This document shows positions 1 through 6,584 of a stretch of DNA of 9,464 nucleotides, piece by piece. How positions within the stretch are numbered: position 1 is the first letter of the stretch; each line of letters begins with the position of its first letter. The notes beneath the pieces are model-generated. The model made no database searches, was not told the DNA's origin, and saw nothing but the letters and a program-made list of their open reading frames with translations. The position numbers and the translations under genes are program-made. This DNA comes from CAYMUN01 sp964440265 (GTDB lineage Bacteria > Patescibacteriota > Saccharimonadia > Saccharimonadales > UBA4665), in contig CAYTRU010000043.1 of assembly GCA_964440265.1 (NCBI GenBank), positions 1 through 9,464 of the forward strand, in the 5' to 3' direction.

Positions 1-597
1 CAGTATGTCGAAGTCTGGTTAGATTATGTCGACGGCATTGATGATACATTTGTAAAGCAACTGGTAACTCTACCTGGGCCACAGCTCATATTGGTGTTTC
101 GGCGACAAAACCTGGAGGCCACACAGATGCACCGTGCACAGCGCCTCGACATACTTAACATGTTAAGCGATACCCTCGTCCTTGTAGATTTAGACGTACA
201 TACCCAGATAACTGAATTGGATCATATACGCCAATCAGCGCTAGCCATATCCACCATTGTCTCCTATCATAATTATCAGCTCACCCCAGATGACAAGCAG
301 CTACGAACAATAATTGCTACAATGGAGACGTACCGGCCCACAATTTATAAGCTGTCGGCCATGTGTACGACGGCTCAAGATGGTCTTCGGCTATTACAGC
401 TGCTGCTGGCACTAAAAGCTAAGAACCGACGGGCTATAGTGCTGGGCATGGGTGAGTTTGGGCTGATTACTCGCCTATTTGGTACCCTTTGGGGCAACGA
501 ACTGCTATTTGCACCCCAAATAGCCAGTGAGCACTCAGCCCCAGGTCAGCTGACGCGGTCACAATTAGAGATTATTTTTAAGCAGTTAGGACAGTAA
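1..597 (+). CDS. aroD: 3-dehydroquinate dehydratase, type I (5' truncated)
   Basis: Type I dehydroquinase, the third step of the shikimate pathway: it dehydrates 3-dehydroquinate to 3-dehydroshikimate through a Schiff base on lysine, in the cytoplasm. The frame is open from base 1, so the N-terminus lies outside the window; 198 residues are visible of a usual 220-250. The catalytic His is in SYHNY (codon 268-270) and the Schiff-base Lys in YKLSA (codon 349-351), 27 residues apart as in E. coli (H143/K170). The carboxylate-binding Arg is in ITRLF, and the closing loop SAPGQ supplies the conserved Ser and Gln. One oddity: the early VEVWLDY segment carries Trp (codon 19-21) where E. coli EWRVD has Arg48. 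The stop lies 4 bases before aroC, so the two are probably cotranscribed. The assignment is firm; whether the enzyme is fully active is not shown. Confidence 0.93.
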   Translation, partial: QYVEVWLDYVDGIDDTFVKQLVTLPGPQLILVFRRQNLEATQMHRAQRLDILNMLSDTLVLVDLDVHTQITELDHIRQSALAISTIVSYHNYQLTPDDKQLRTIIATMETYRPTIYKLSAMCTTAQDGLRLLQLLLALKAKNRRAIVLGMGEFGLITRLFGTLWGNELLFAPQIASEHSAPGQLTRSQLEIIFKQLGQ

Positions 598-601
598 CAT
601 T

Positions 602-1687
602 ATGCCTGGCAACAGTTTTGGCCAACTATTTCGGATAACCACCTTTGGAGAGTCGCATGGGGGCGCAGTGGGGGTGATAGTGGATGGCTGTCCGCCAGGC
701 CTGGCGATTGCTGAAGCTGACATCCAAACCGAACTCGATAGACGTAAGCCAGGCCAAAGCAGCATTACCTCACCACGGCAGGAACAGGATCAGATCCATA
801 TCTTATCGGGTGTATCCGATGGTCTGACCACCGGTACACCCATCATGCTGTTAGCCTACAATAAAGATGCGAAATCTGAGGACTACCTTGATCTGAAAGA
901 TCTCTACCGCCCTGGGCACGCCGATTACACTTTTGCCGCCAAATATGGCTTGCGCGATTGGAGGGGCAGTGGTCGAGCTTCAGCTAGGGAAACACTAGCT
1001 CGGGTGGCAGCTGGAGCCATTGCTAAAAAATACCTGCGCGAGAAGCTAGGCATCGAGTTTCTCAGCTATGTCGAGCAAGTTGGCGACATAAAGACTGAGA
1101 TGGATTTTAATGACGTCACACTGGCTGCTATTGAATCTACGATGGTGCGCTGCCCCGACCCTAAAGTAGCAGAGCGCATGATCCAATTGATTGAAACCGT
1201 CCGTGATGAGGGTGACTCGATCGGTGGCGTCGTACGTGGGCTAATCAAAGGTCTACCTGTCGGCTTAGGCGAACCCGTGTTTGATAAGTTATCGGCTGAC
1301 CTGGCCAAGGCTATGATGAGTATCAATGCTACCAAAGGCTTTGAGATGGGCTCAGGTTTTGCCGGCGTGACACTGCGAGGTAGTCAGCACAATGACGAAT
1401 TTTACCAAGACCATAAACAGCAAGTACGGACTAGGACAAATCATGCTGGGGGCACCTTAGGCGGCATATCAAACGGTGAAGTGGTCTACTTTCGGCTGGC
1501 CATTAAGCCCGTCTCTACAATTGCGAAACAGCAAAAAACGCTTAACCAGAAGGGTGAAGCTGTCATGCTAAGTGCTACTGGCCGTCATGATCCTTGTGTA
1601 TTGCCACGAGCTATTCCGATTGTCGATGCTATGGCTGCTCTGGTTATCATGGATCACTACCTGCGGCACAAGGCTCAAAACTTATGA
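602..1687 (+). CDS. aroC: chorismate synthase
   Basis: Final shikimate-pathway enzyme: it converts 5-enolpyruvylshikimate 3-phosphate to chorismate by anti-1,4 elimination of phosphate and needs reduced FMN. The 361-residue length is normal for the family. The N-terminus is classical (MPGNSFGQLF, then FGESHG with a conserved His at residue 19 and CPPG at 30-33). The second signature RPGHADYTFAAKYG spans 103-116 with the second conserved His at 106. It is followed by the Arg/Ser-rich RGSGRASARET flavin and phosphate region (121-131). The C-terminal GRHDPC..PRA signature lies near 327-336. The ATG at 602 fits these landmarks, with a modest AGGA (587-590) upstream inside aroD. Its stop overlaps the next ATG by four bases (ATGA), suggesting translational coupling to chorismate mutase, which uses its product. 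No missing key residue was noticed. Confidence 0.98.
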   Translation: MPGNSFGQLFRITTFGESHGGAVGVIVDGCPPGLAIAEADIQTELDRRKPGQSSITSPRQEQDQIHILSGVSDGLTTGTPIMLLAYNKDAKSEDYLDLKDLYRPGHADYTFAAKYGLRDWRGSGRASARETLARVAAGAIAKKYLREKLGIEFLSYVEQVGDIKTEMDFNDVTLAAIESTMVRCPDPKVAERMIQLIETVRDEGDSIGGVVRGLIKGLPVGLGEPVFDKLSADLAKAMMSINATKGFEMGSGFAGVTLRGSQHNDEFYQDHKQQVRTRTNHAGGTLGGISNGEVVYFRLAIKPVSTIAKQQKTLNQKGEAVMLSATGRHDPCVLPRAIPIVDAMAALVIMDHYLRHKAQNL

Positions 1688-1968
1688 ACGACGATCAGGA
1701 GCTGGCAAAAATACGAGCTACTATCGACGATCTAGATGCTCAGCTTATAGAACTGCTGGCACAACGCATGCAGCACGTCAGGCAGGCCGGTATTTACAAG
1801 CAGGCCCACGCTTTAGCGGCGCTTGATGAAACTCGCTGGCAAAAAGCCACAGTAGCTCGTCTGGCCCAAGCCCGAGAACTAGGTCTGGCCGAAGGCCTTG
1901 TGCAAGCACTATACGAACTAATTCATCGTTATACGCTGCAGATAGAGAAAGATTTGGGAGCAAAGTGA
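1684..1968 (+). CDS. aroQ: chorismate mutase, AroQ class (monofunctional)
   Basis: Small all-helical AroQ-type mutase (94 residues) that rearranges chorismate to prephenate, the branch point to Phe and Tyr. The start is the ATG at 1684 that overlaps the aroC stop. The open frame runs further upstream to 1594, but inside aroC. From this start the residue numbers match the mutase domain of the E. coli P-protein without gaps: Arg11, Arg28, Lys39, Asp48 and Arg51 are all present. Two positions differ: Glu52 is Trp (TRWQK) and Gln88 is Glu (LQIEKD). Glu at position 88 is, to my knowledge, found in some other AroQ enzymes, whereas Trp at 52 removes a residue that contacts the substrate hydroxyl in E. 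coli. It has no fused dehydratase or dehydrogenase; those activities lie two genes downstream in another protein. A related activity such as isochorismate-pyruvate lyase is possible but not favoured by the context. Confidence 0.9.
   Translation: MNDDQELAKIRATIDDLDAQLIELLAQRMQHVRQAGIYKQAHALAALDETRWQKATVARLAQARELGLAEGLVQALYELIHRYTLQIEKDLGAK
1956..1960 (+). promoter_or_regulatory. Shine-Dalgarno site for the GTG-started aminotransferase
   Basis: GGGAG lies four bases before the GTG at 1965, inside the end of aroQ. It supports starting the aminotransferase at this GTG, which also overlaps the aroQ TGA, rather than at the internal ATG at 2001. The spacing is on the short side. Confidence 0.5.
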
Positions 1969-3116
1969 CCAGCTTCAAACCTGCCGATCGTCTCAGCCAC
2001 ATGCCAGAGTACGTCTTCTCACGTCTTATGAAAGAGATAAAAGCAGTGGAACAGCGAAGTGGCCGTCGGGTCTTGGACCTCGGCATTGGCACACCAGACG
2101 TACCGCCAAGCCAAAATTACCTAGACAGGCTCACGGCTCTGATCCGACAACCCCAAGCCCATGCCTACCCCGGTTATAACGCTACTCCGGAATTTGCTAC
2201 AGCGCTGATTGCTTGGTATAAAAAGCGTTTTGACGTCGACTTAGAGACCTCGGAATTACTAACATTGAACGGCGCTAAAGATGGTATCGCTCATTTGCCA
2301 CTAGCTTTGCTAAACGCCGGAGACGAGATACTCGTGCCTGACCCAGGGTATCCAGCCTTCAGCGCGCCCGCCAGCCTAGCCGGTGCCCACGTTGTTACCT
2401 ATGACTTACTACCAGAGCACGACTTTAAAATCGACTTGCAAGCCTTGGCGGGTAAACTCTCTGACCGCAGTCGATACATCTGGGTTAATTTTCCGTCTAA
2501 TCCGACCGGCCAAGTTGCCACGCTGGCGGAGCTAGAAGCTATTGTTAATTTTGCCAAGCAGCATGATTTATTTATTCTCTACGATAATGCCTACTCAGAA
2601 ATCACGTTTGACGATTTTATCGCTCCGAGTATCCTGCAGATCGAGGGTGCCAAAGACTATGCCGTAGAGCTTGGCTCATTTTCGAAGAGCTCTTCACTGG
2701 CTGGGTATCGGATGGGTTGGATTGTGGGCAATCCAGACATTATTGCGACGCTAGCTAAGCTAAAGTCACAGCTAGATTCTGGGTTATCGCTGCCGTTGCA
2801 GGGCCTAGGTGCCTATGTGTTAACTCATCCTGATCATGAGTGGAGCGCGGCGATGATTGACAGCTATACACAGCGGCGTGATAGCATCGCCACACACTTA
2901 AAAAATCTTGGCGTACAGTTCTCGCTGCCCCTGGGTAGTCTCTACATTTGGGCAAAAATTCCTGATGATGAACCTGACGCAGAGACTTATTGCCTGCAGT
3001 TATTGCGCCACAAACAAATATTTGTGGCGCCCGGTAGTGCTTTTGGATCGAACGGCAACCGCTACTTGCGAGCTAGCATTTGTGCAAACATCGATAAGAT
3101 CGAGGAGTATTTCTAA
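1965..3116 (+). CDS. PLP-dependent class I/II aminotransferase, probable aromatic or prephenate aminotransferase
   Basis: Fold-type I aminotransferase of 383 residues, related to the aspartate/LL-diaminopimelate aminotransferase groups. It starts with GTG overlapping the aroQ stop. The N-terminal ADRL..MPEYVF block, which precedes the first beta strand DLGIGTPD (38-45) in this family, requires the GTG rather than the later ATG. Visible landmarks: NPTG (179-182), D207 and Y210 contacting the cofactor, SFSK with the Schiff-base lysine K241, R249 eight residues later as in aspartate aminotransferase (K258/R266), and the carboxylate-binding Arg in RYLRAS (R369). Lying between chorismate mutase and the prephenate enzymes, it most likely transaminates phenylpyruvate and 4-hydroxyphenylpyruvate, or prephenate to arogenate. 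The sequence alone does not decide which, and an aspartate or DAP role cannot be excluded. The stop is 5 bases before the next gene. Confidence 0.85.
   Translation: MTSFKPADRLSHMPEYVFSRLMKEIKAVEQRSGRRVLDLGIGTPDVPPSQNYLDRLTALIRQPQAHAYPGYNATPEFATALIAWYKKRFDVDLETSELLTLNGAKDGIAHLPLALLNAGDEILVPDPGYPAFSAPASLAGAHVVTYDLLPEHDFKIDLQALAGKLSDRSRYIWVNFPSNPTGQVATLAELEAIVNFAKQHDLFILYDNAYSEITFDDFIAPSILQIEGAKDYAVELGSFSKSSSLAGYRMGWIVGNPDIIATLAKLKSQLDSGLSLPLQGLGAYVLTHPDHEWSAAMIDSYTQRRDSIATHLKNLGVQFSLPLGSLYIWAKIPDDEPDAETYCLQLLRHKQIFVAPGSAFGSNGNRYLRASICANIDKIEEYF
3103..3107 (+). promoter_or_regulatory. Shine-Dalgarno-like AGGAG upstream of the tyrA-pheA fusion
   Basis: AGGAG occurs near the end of the aminotransferase gene, 14 bases before the ATG at 3122. 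The spacing is longer than usual, but the start is fixed by the protein: MKRVSIIGFGRFG is a normal Rossmann-fold N-terminus. Confidence 0.35.
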
Positions 3117-3121
3117 AAACT

Positions 3122-4453
3122 ATGAAGCGGGTTAGTATCATTGGTTTTGGTCGCTTTGGTAAAACCTTATATCAGCTTATAAAGGATGATTTTGCTATAA
3201 CTCTATACGATCAGACCGACATAAAAATTGCACCAAAAACGTTGGGGTCAAACACACGGGTCACCAAAGACTTGGCTGAAGCTTATGCTAGCGACATTAT
3301 CTTTTATGCCGTACCAATTTCGGCCTTTGCAGCCGTTATTGCTAGCCATAAGCACTATTTCCGGCCAGACCATGTCTTAATAGACGTGCTCTCAGTGAAG
3401 CTACATCCAGCTGAAGTTTTCGAACGGCACTTGGCTACTACTTCAACCCAGGCCCTCCTAACACATCCGATGTTTGGCCCTGACAGCAGCCAACGCGGTT
3501 TCACAGGCTTGTCTATTATAGTTGACCGTTATAAAACCACGCAGCCAGTTTATGACTTTTGGAAAGATTATTTCCGCTCTAAACAACTAAATGTAGTAGA
3601 AATGTCAGCCGAAGCGCACGACAAACTAGCGGCAAATTCGCAAGGCCTCACGCACTTTTTAGGTCGATTGCTCGAAGAATACAGGTTTGATGATACGCCA
3701 ATTGATACTGTGGGCGCCCAAAAGCTACAGGAAGTAAAGCAACAGACTATTCGCGACAGTTGGCAACTATTTTACGATTTACAACACTATAACCCTTACA
3801 CGAAAGATATGCGTCTCAAACTCGGTGAGGCTTATGACAAGGTTTATAACAAGTTACTCCCGCAGCAAATTGATCCCAAGCGTTTGACTATCGGCATACA
3901 GGGTGGCAAAGGTAGCTTTAATGAAGAGGCGCTAAACTACTGGCTGAAACGTTCGGGTATCGAGCACTACACTATTAAGTATCTCTATACTACTGATAAT
4001 GTGCTGGCAGCTTTGCACAGTGGTGACATCGACCACGGACAATTCGCGATTCATAATTCTATCGGTGGCATCGTGGGCGAAAGTATTGAAGCCATGGCCG
4101 CCTATAAATTTACGATCCAAGAAGAGTTTGCTATCAAAATCGCTCATGCTTTAATGATTCGTGATGATGCGACATATGCCGATATAAAACAGATCATGGC
4201 TCATCCGCAGGTTTTTGCACAGTGCAAAAGTACCTTAGCGCAAAAGTATCCGCAGCTGCAGCAAATTTCTGGTGAAGGAGAGCTCATTGATCATGCCAAT
4301 GTCGCCAAACATCTGAGCATGCACAAGCTAGCAAAAGAAACGGCCGTTATGGGCAGTAAAATTTTAGCTACACTCTACAACTTACACATTGTTGAAGATA
4401 ACCTTCAAGATGCTACAGAAAACTACACCAGCTTCTTATTGGTCAGTCGTTGA
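3122..4453 (+). CDS. tyrA: fused prephenate dehydrogenase (TyrA) and divergent prephenate dehydratase (PheA) domain protein
   Basis: A 443-residue two-domain protein. Residues 1 to about 250 are TyrA-type: the NAD(P)-binding GFGRFG loop (8-13), Asp30 at the end of the second strand (suggesting NAD+), the catalytic-histidine motif THPMFGPDS (114-122, H115), and the later EAHDKLA (164-170, H166/D167) leading into a helical domain. Residues about 255-443 are PheA-type: GGKGSF (261-266), HNSIGG (311-316), IAHALMI (340-346), AHPQVFAQC (360-368) and a final DNLQDATENYTSF. The first half would oxidise and decarboxylate prephenate to 4-hydroxyphenylpyruvate, the second dehydrate it to phenylpyruvate. 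In the second half the usual PIENS..GS becomes AIHNS..GI, and the usual TRF becomes TSF, so its activity is uncertain. The protein ends right after the dehydratase fold, so no ACT (Phe-sensing) domain is present. Archaeal TyrA-AroQ-PheA fusions are known; here AroQ is separate. Confidence 0.88.
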   Translation: MKRVSIIGFGRFGKTLYQLIKDDFAITLYDQTDIKIAPKTLGSNTRVTKDLAEAYASDIIFYAVPISAFAAVIASHKHYFRPDHVLIDVLSVKLHPAEVFERHLATTSTQALLTHPMFGPDSSQRGFTGLSIIVDRYKTTQPVYDFWKDYFRSKQLNVVEMSAEAHDKLAANSQGLTHFLGRLLEEYRFDDTPIDTVGAQKLQEVKQQTIRDSWQLFYDLQHYNPYTKDMRLKLGEAYDKVYNKLLPQQIDPKRLTIGIQGGKGSFNEEALNYWLKRSGIEHYTIKYLYTTDNVLAALHSGDIDHGQFAIHNSIGGIVGESIEAMAAYKFTIQEEFAIKIAHALMIRDDATYADIKQIMAHPQVFAQCKSTLAQKYPQLQQISGEGELIDHANVAKHLSMHKLAKETAVMGSKILATLYNLHIVEDNLQDATENYTSFLLVSR

Positions 4454-4515
4454 TCACCTTTTGAGTACACCCTGGACTTAAAAAGTAAGTCGGATCCCAT
4501 GTTACTATAGTACGT
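4454..4515 (+). promoter_or_regulatory. possible leaderless promoter for tkt-tal
   Basis: This 62-base gap is the only clear break between plus-strand genes. No Shine-Dalgarno sequence precedes the tkt ATG at 4516. Instead TACTAT (4503-4508) lies seven bases before the ATG, which would put transcription start at or next to the A of the ATG (a leaderless mRNA). An alternative -10, TATAGT (4506-4511, five of six consensus bases), is slightly too close. TACTATAGTA (4503-4512) is also a perfect 10-base palindrome. No convincing -35 box is visible. A small hairpin (GACTTA 4475-4480 with TAAGTC 4486-4491) has no T tract, so it is a weak terminator candidate for the upstream operon. Confidence 0.35.
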
Positions 4516-6584
4516 ATGACCACCGAGGTAAAAAATGACGCATTAGACGAGCTGTGTATTAACACCATCCGGGTGCTATCTGCCGAAGCTGTCGAGAAAG
4601 CCAAGTCCGGTCACCCCGGCCTACCAATGGGCGCAGCCGCTTTTGCGTATACCCTTTGGATGAAGCAACTGCACTTCAATCCCCGAAATCCTGAGTGGTT
4701 AAACCGCGACCGTTTCGTACTGTCAGCCGGACACGGATCAATGCTGCTCTACAGTTTGCTGCATCTCACAGGCTACAATTTGTCGCTTGATGAGCTGAAA
4801 CGTTTTCGACAATGGGGTAGCTTAACCCCGGGCCATCCAGAGCATGGACTCACGCCAGGGGTCGAGACCACTACAGGACCACTCGGCCAGGGTTTCGCGA
4901 ACGGTGTCGGCATGGCGCTTGCCGAACGCTTGCTTGCCGAACGGTATAATCAGCCAGATCATAAAATTATCGACTACTACACCTACGCCCTAGTCTCTGA
5001 TGGTGATTTGATGGAAGGCATCTCGGCTGAGGCAGCATCGTTTGCTGGAGGCCTAAAACTTGGTAAGCTGATTTACCTGTATGACAGTAATCGCATTTCT
5101 ATTGAGGGCTCGACTGATCTGGCTTTTTGCGAAGATACCGCAAAACGATTTGAGGCTTATGGTTGGCATACATTGATTATAGAAGACGGCAACAACATCG
5201 CGGCAGTAGACACCGCGCTTGCAAGTGCCAAAAAAGATGCAAGACCGTCGCTGGTGATCATGCGCACCCACATTGGTTTCGGTAGCCCCGGTAAACATGA
5301 CGATGCAGCTGCGCACGGAGCACCACTTGGTGAGGAAGAACTCCTAAAAACTAAAGAAAATTTAGGATGGCCGCCTGAACCAGCTTTTTATATACCACCT
5401 GAAGCGTTAGCGCATATGCGACAAGCCATCGACTGGGGCACAAAATTGGAGCAAGCCTGGAACAAGCAGTTTGCCCCTTATCAGCAAGCTCATCCTGCGT
5501 TGGCCACAGAACTACAGCAGCGACTGAATGGTCAGCTGCCAAAAGACTGGGAAACCAGCCTGCCCACCTTCTCCTCTAACGATGGCCCGCTCGCTACCCG
5601 GGAAGCCTCCGGCACCATTATGAATAGTATTGCACCTCAACTACCGCTCTTTGTAGGTGGTTCAGCTGACCTGGGACCCTCTAACAACACCCGCCTGAAA
5701 GATTTTGGCGATATAACTTGTGCGAACTGGGAGTCAGGTGCCCGCAACCTACACTTTGGAGTACGGGAACATGCTATGGCAGGAGATCGGAAGCNNNNNN
5801 NNNNATGGCAGGTATCATTAATGGCTTAGCCTTGTCGAAAGTCATTATTCCATTCGGTGCAACTTTCTTGATTTTTTCCGATTACATGCGTGGTGCACTC
5901 CGTCTCTCGGCGCTGATGGGACTTCAGGTTATCTATGTGCTGACCCACGACTCTATTGGCCAGGGTGAAGATGGCGCGACCCATCAGCCAATTGAGCATC
6001 TGGCATCACTTCGGGCCATGCCAGGCTTAACGGTTATCCGCCCTTCAGATGCCACGGAAACCACCGAAGCTTGGCGGCAAGCTCTTCTAGCGTCGGATGG
6101 TCCTACAGCTCTAATTTTAACCCGACAGAAACTACCGATCCTTGATCGTACTAGCTTAGCTCCAGCAGCTAACCTTTGCAAAGGAGCCTATATTATCCGA
6201 GATAGCGACGATACGCCGGAACTGTTGCTAATTGCCTCTGGCTCTGAAGTACCCCTAGTGTTAGAAGCTGCAGCATTGCTAGAAAAAGAGGGAGTGCCAA
6301 GCCGGGTCATCTCTATGCCCAGTCACGAGTTATTTGAACAGCAAAGTCAGCAGTATAAATCCACCGTCTTTCCCCGACACCTAACCAAACGTTTAGTAGT
6401 GGAAGCAGCCTCCTCGTTTGGCTGGAATAAATACGCTGGTGACCAGGGTGTTATCCTGGGTATCGACACTTATGGTGCTTCAGCGCCAGGCACAGTCATG
6501 ATGGAAAAGTTTGGCTTCACTCCAGGAAACGTTGTTACACAGGCGCTGCTGCTACTCGGCAAATCGGCCGGAGCTTCACTATGA
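4516..6584 (+). CDS. tkt: transketolase (intact gene interrupted by an assembly artifact)
   Basis: Thiamine-diphosphate enzyme that moves two-carbon ketol units between pentose phosphates, fructose 6-phosphate and erythrose 4-phosphate. The first part reads in frame from 4516, with KSGHPG (H33), SAGHGS (H73), PGHPEHG (H107), the ThDP/metal-binding SDGDLMEG (161-168) with DSN (N192), HIGFGSPGK and FVGGSADLGPSN. It reaches REHAMAG, where the catalytic Glu of the RE motif sits. The second part continues in another frame with IINGLAL, THDSIGQGEDGATHQP and the C-terminal domain. Dropping 5784-5812 (29 bases) joins the two frames exactly and gives 679 residues, normal for the family. I therefore call it one functional gene, not a pseudogene or two genes. 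It overlaps tal by ATGA; together they can supply erythrose 4-phosphate for aromatic synthesis. Confidence 0.93.
5784..5812. other. assembly gap with adapter remnant and duplicated contig ends
   Basis: Bases 5784-5793 (AGATCGGAAG) match the first ten bases of the common Illumina TruSeq adapter AGATCGGAAGAGC. A C and ten Ns (5795-5804) follow. ATGGCAGG occurs just before the adapter-like stretch (5776-5783) and again just after the Ns (5805-5812). This is what two contig ends overlapping by eight bases would give, with one end carrying unremoved adapter. Excising the 29 bases restores the transketolase frame and the expected REHAMAG-IINGLA junction. Confidence 0.93.
6570..6573 (+). promoter_or_regulatory. 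Shine-Dalgarno site for tal
   Basis: GGAG inside the end of tkt, seven bases before the tal ATG at 6581. It supports that start in addition to the ATGA overlap with the tkt stop. Confidence 0.5.

Noticed and set aside
1066..1335. Antisense and alternate-frame open frames (for example 1066-1335 minus, 1778-2092 minus, 6941-7249 minus)
   Set aside because: They lie fully inside strongly conserved genes and their translations show no family motifs.
1594..1683. Upstream extension of aroQ to the ATG at 1594
   Set aside because: It would lie entirely within the conserved C-terminus of aroC. The ATG at 1684 gives exact AroQ numbering and the usual 4-base overlap.
4475..4491. Hairpin GACTTA/TAAGTC as an intrinsic terminator after tyrA-pheA
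   Set aside because: Six AT-rich base pairs and no following T tract. It is too weak to call as a separate terminator.
4917..4943. 12-base direct repeat GCTTGCCGAACG in tkt
   Set aside because: The two copies are in frame, 15 bases apart, and encode the helix LAERLLAERY, a common amphipathic pattern. No mobile or regulatory meaning.
5718..5829. Programmed frameshift or pseudogenisation of tkt
   Set aside because: The frame change coincides exactly with adapter-like sequence, an N run and an 8-base duplication, and the protein on both sides is fully conserved. An assembly artifact explains it better.
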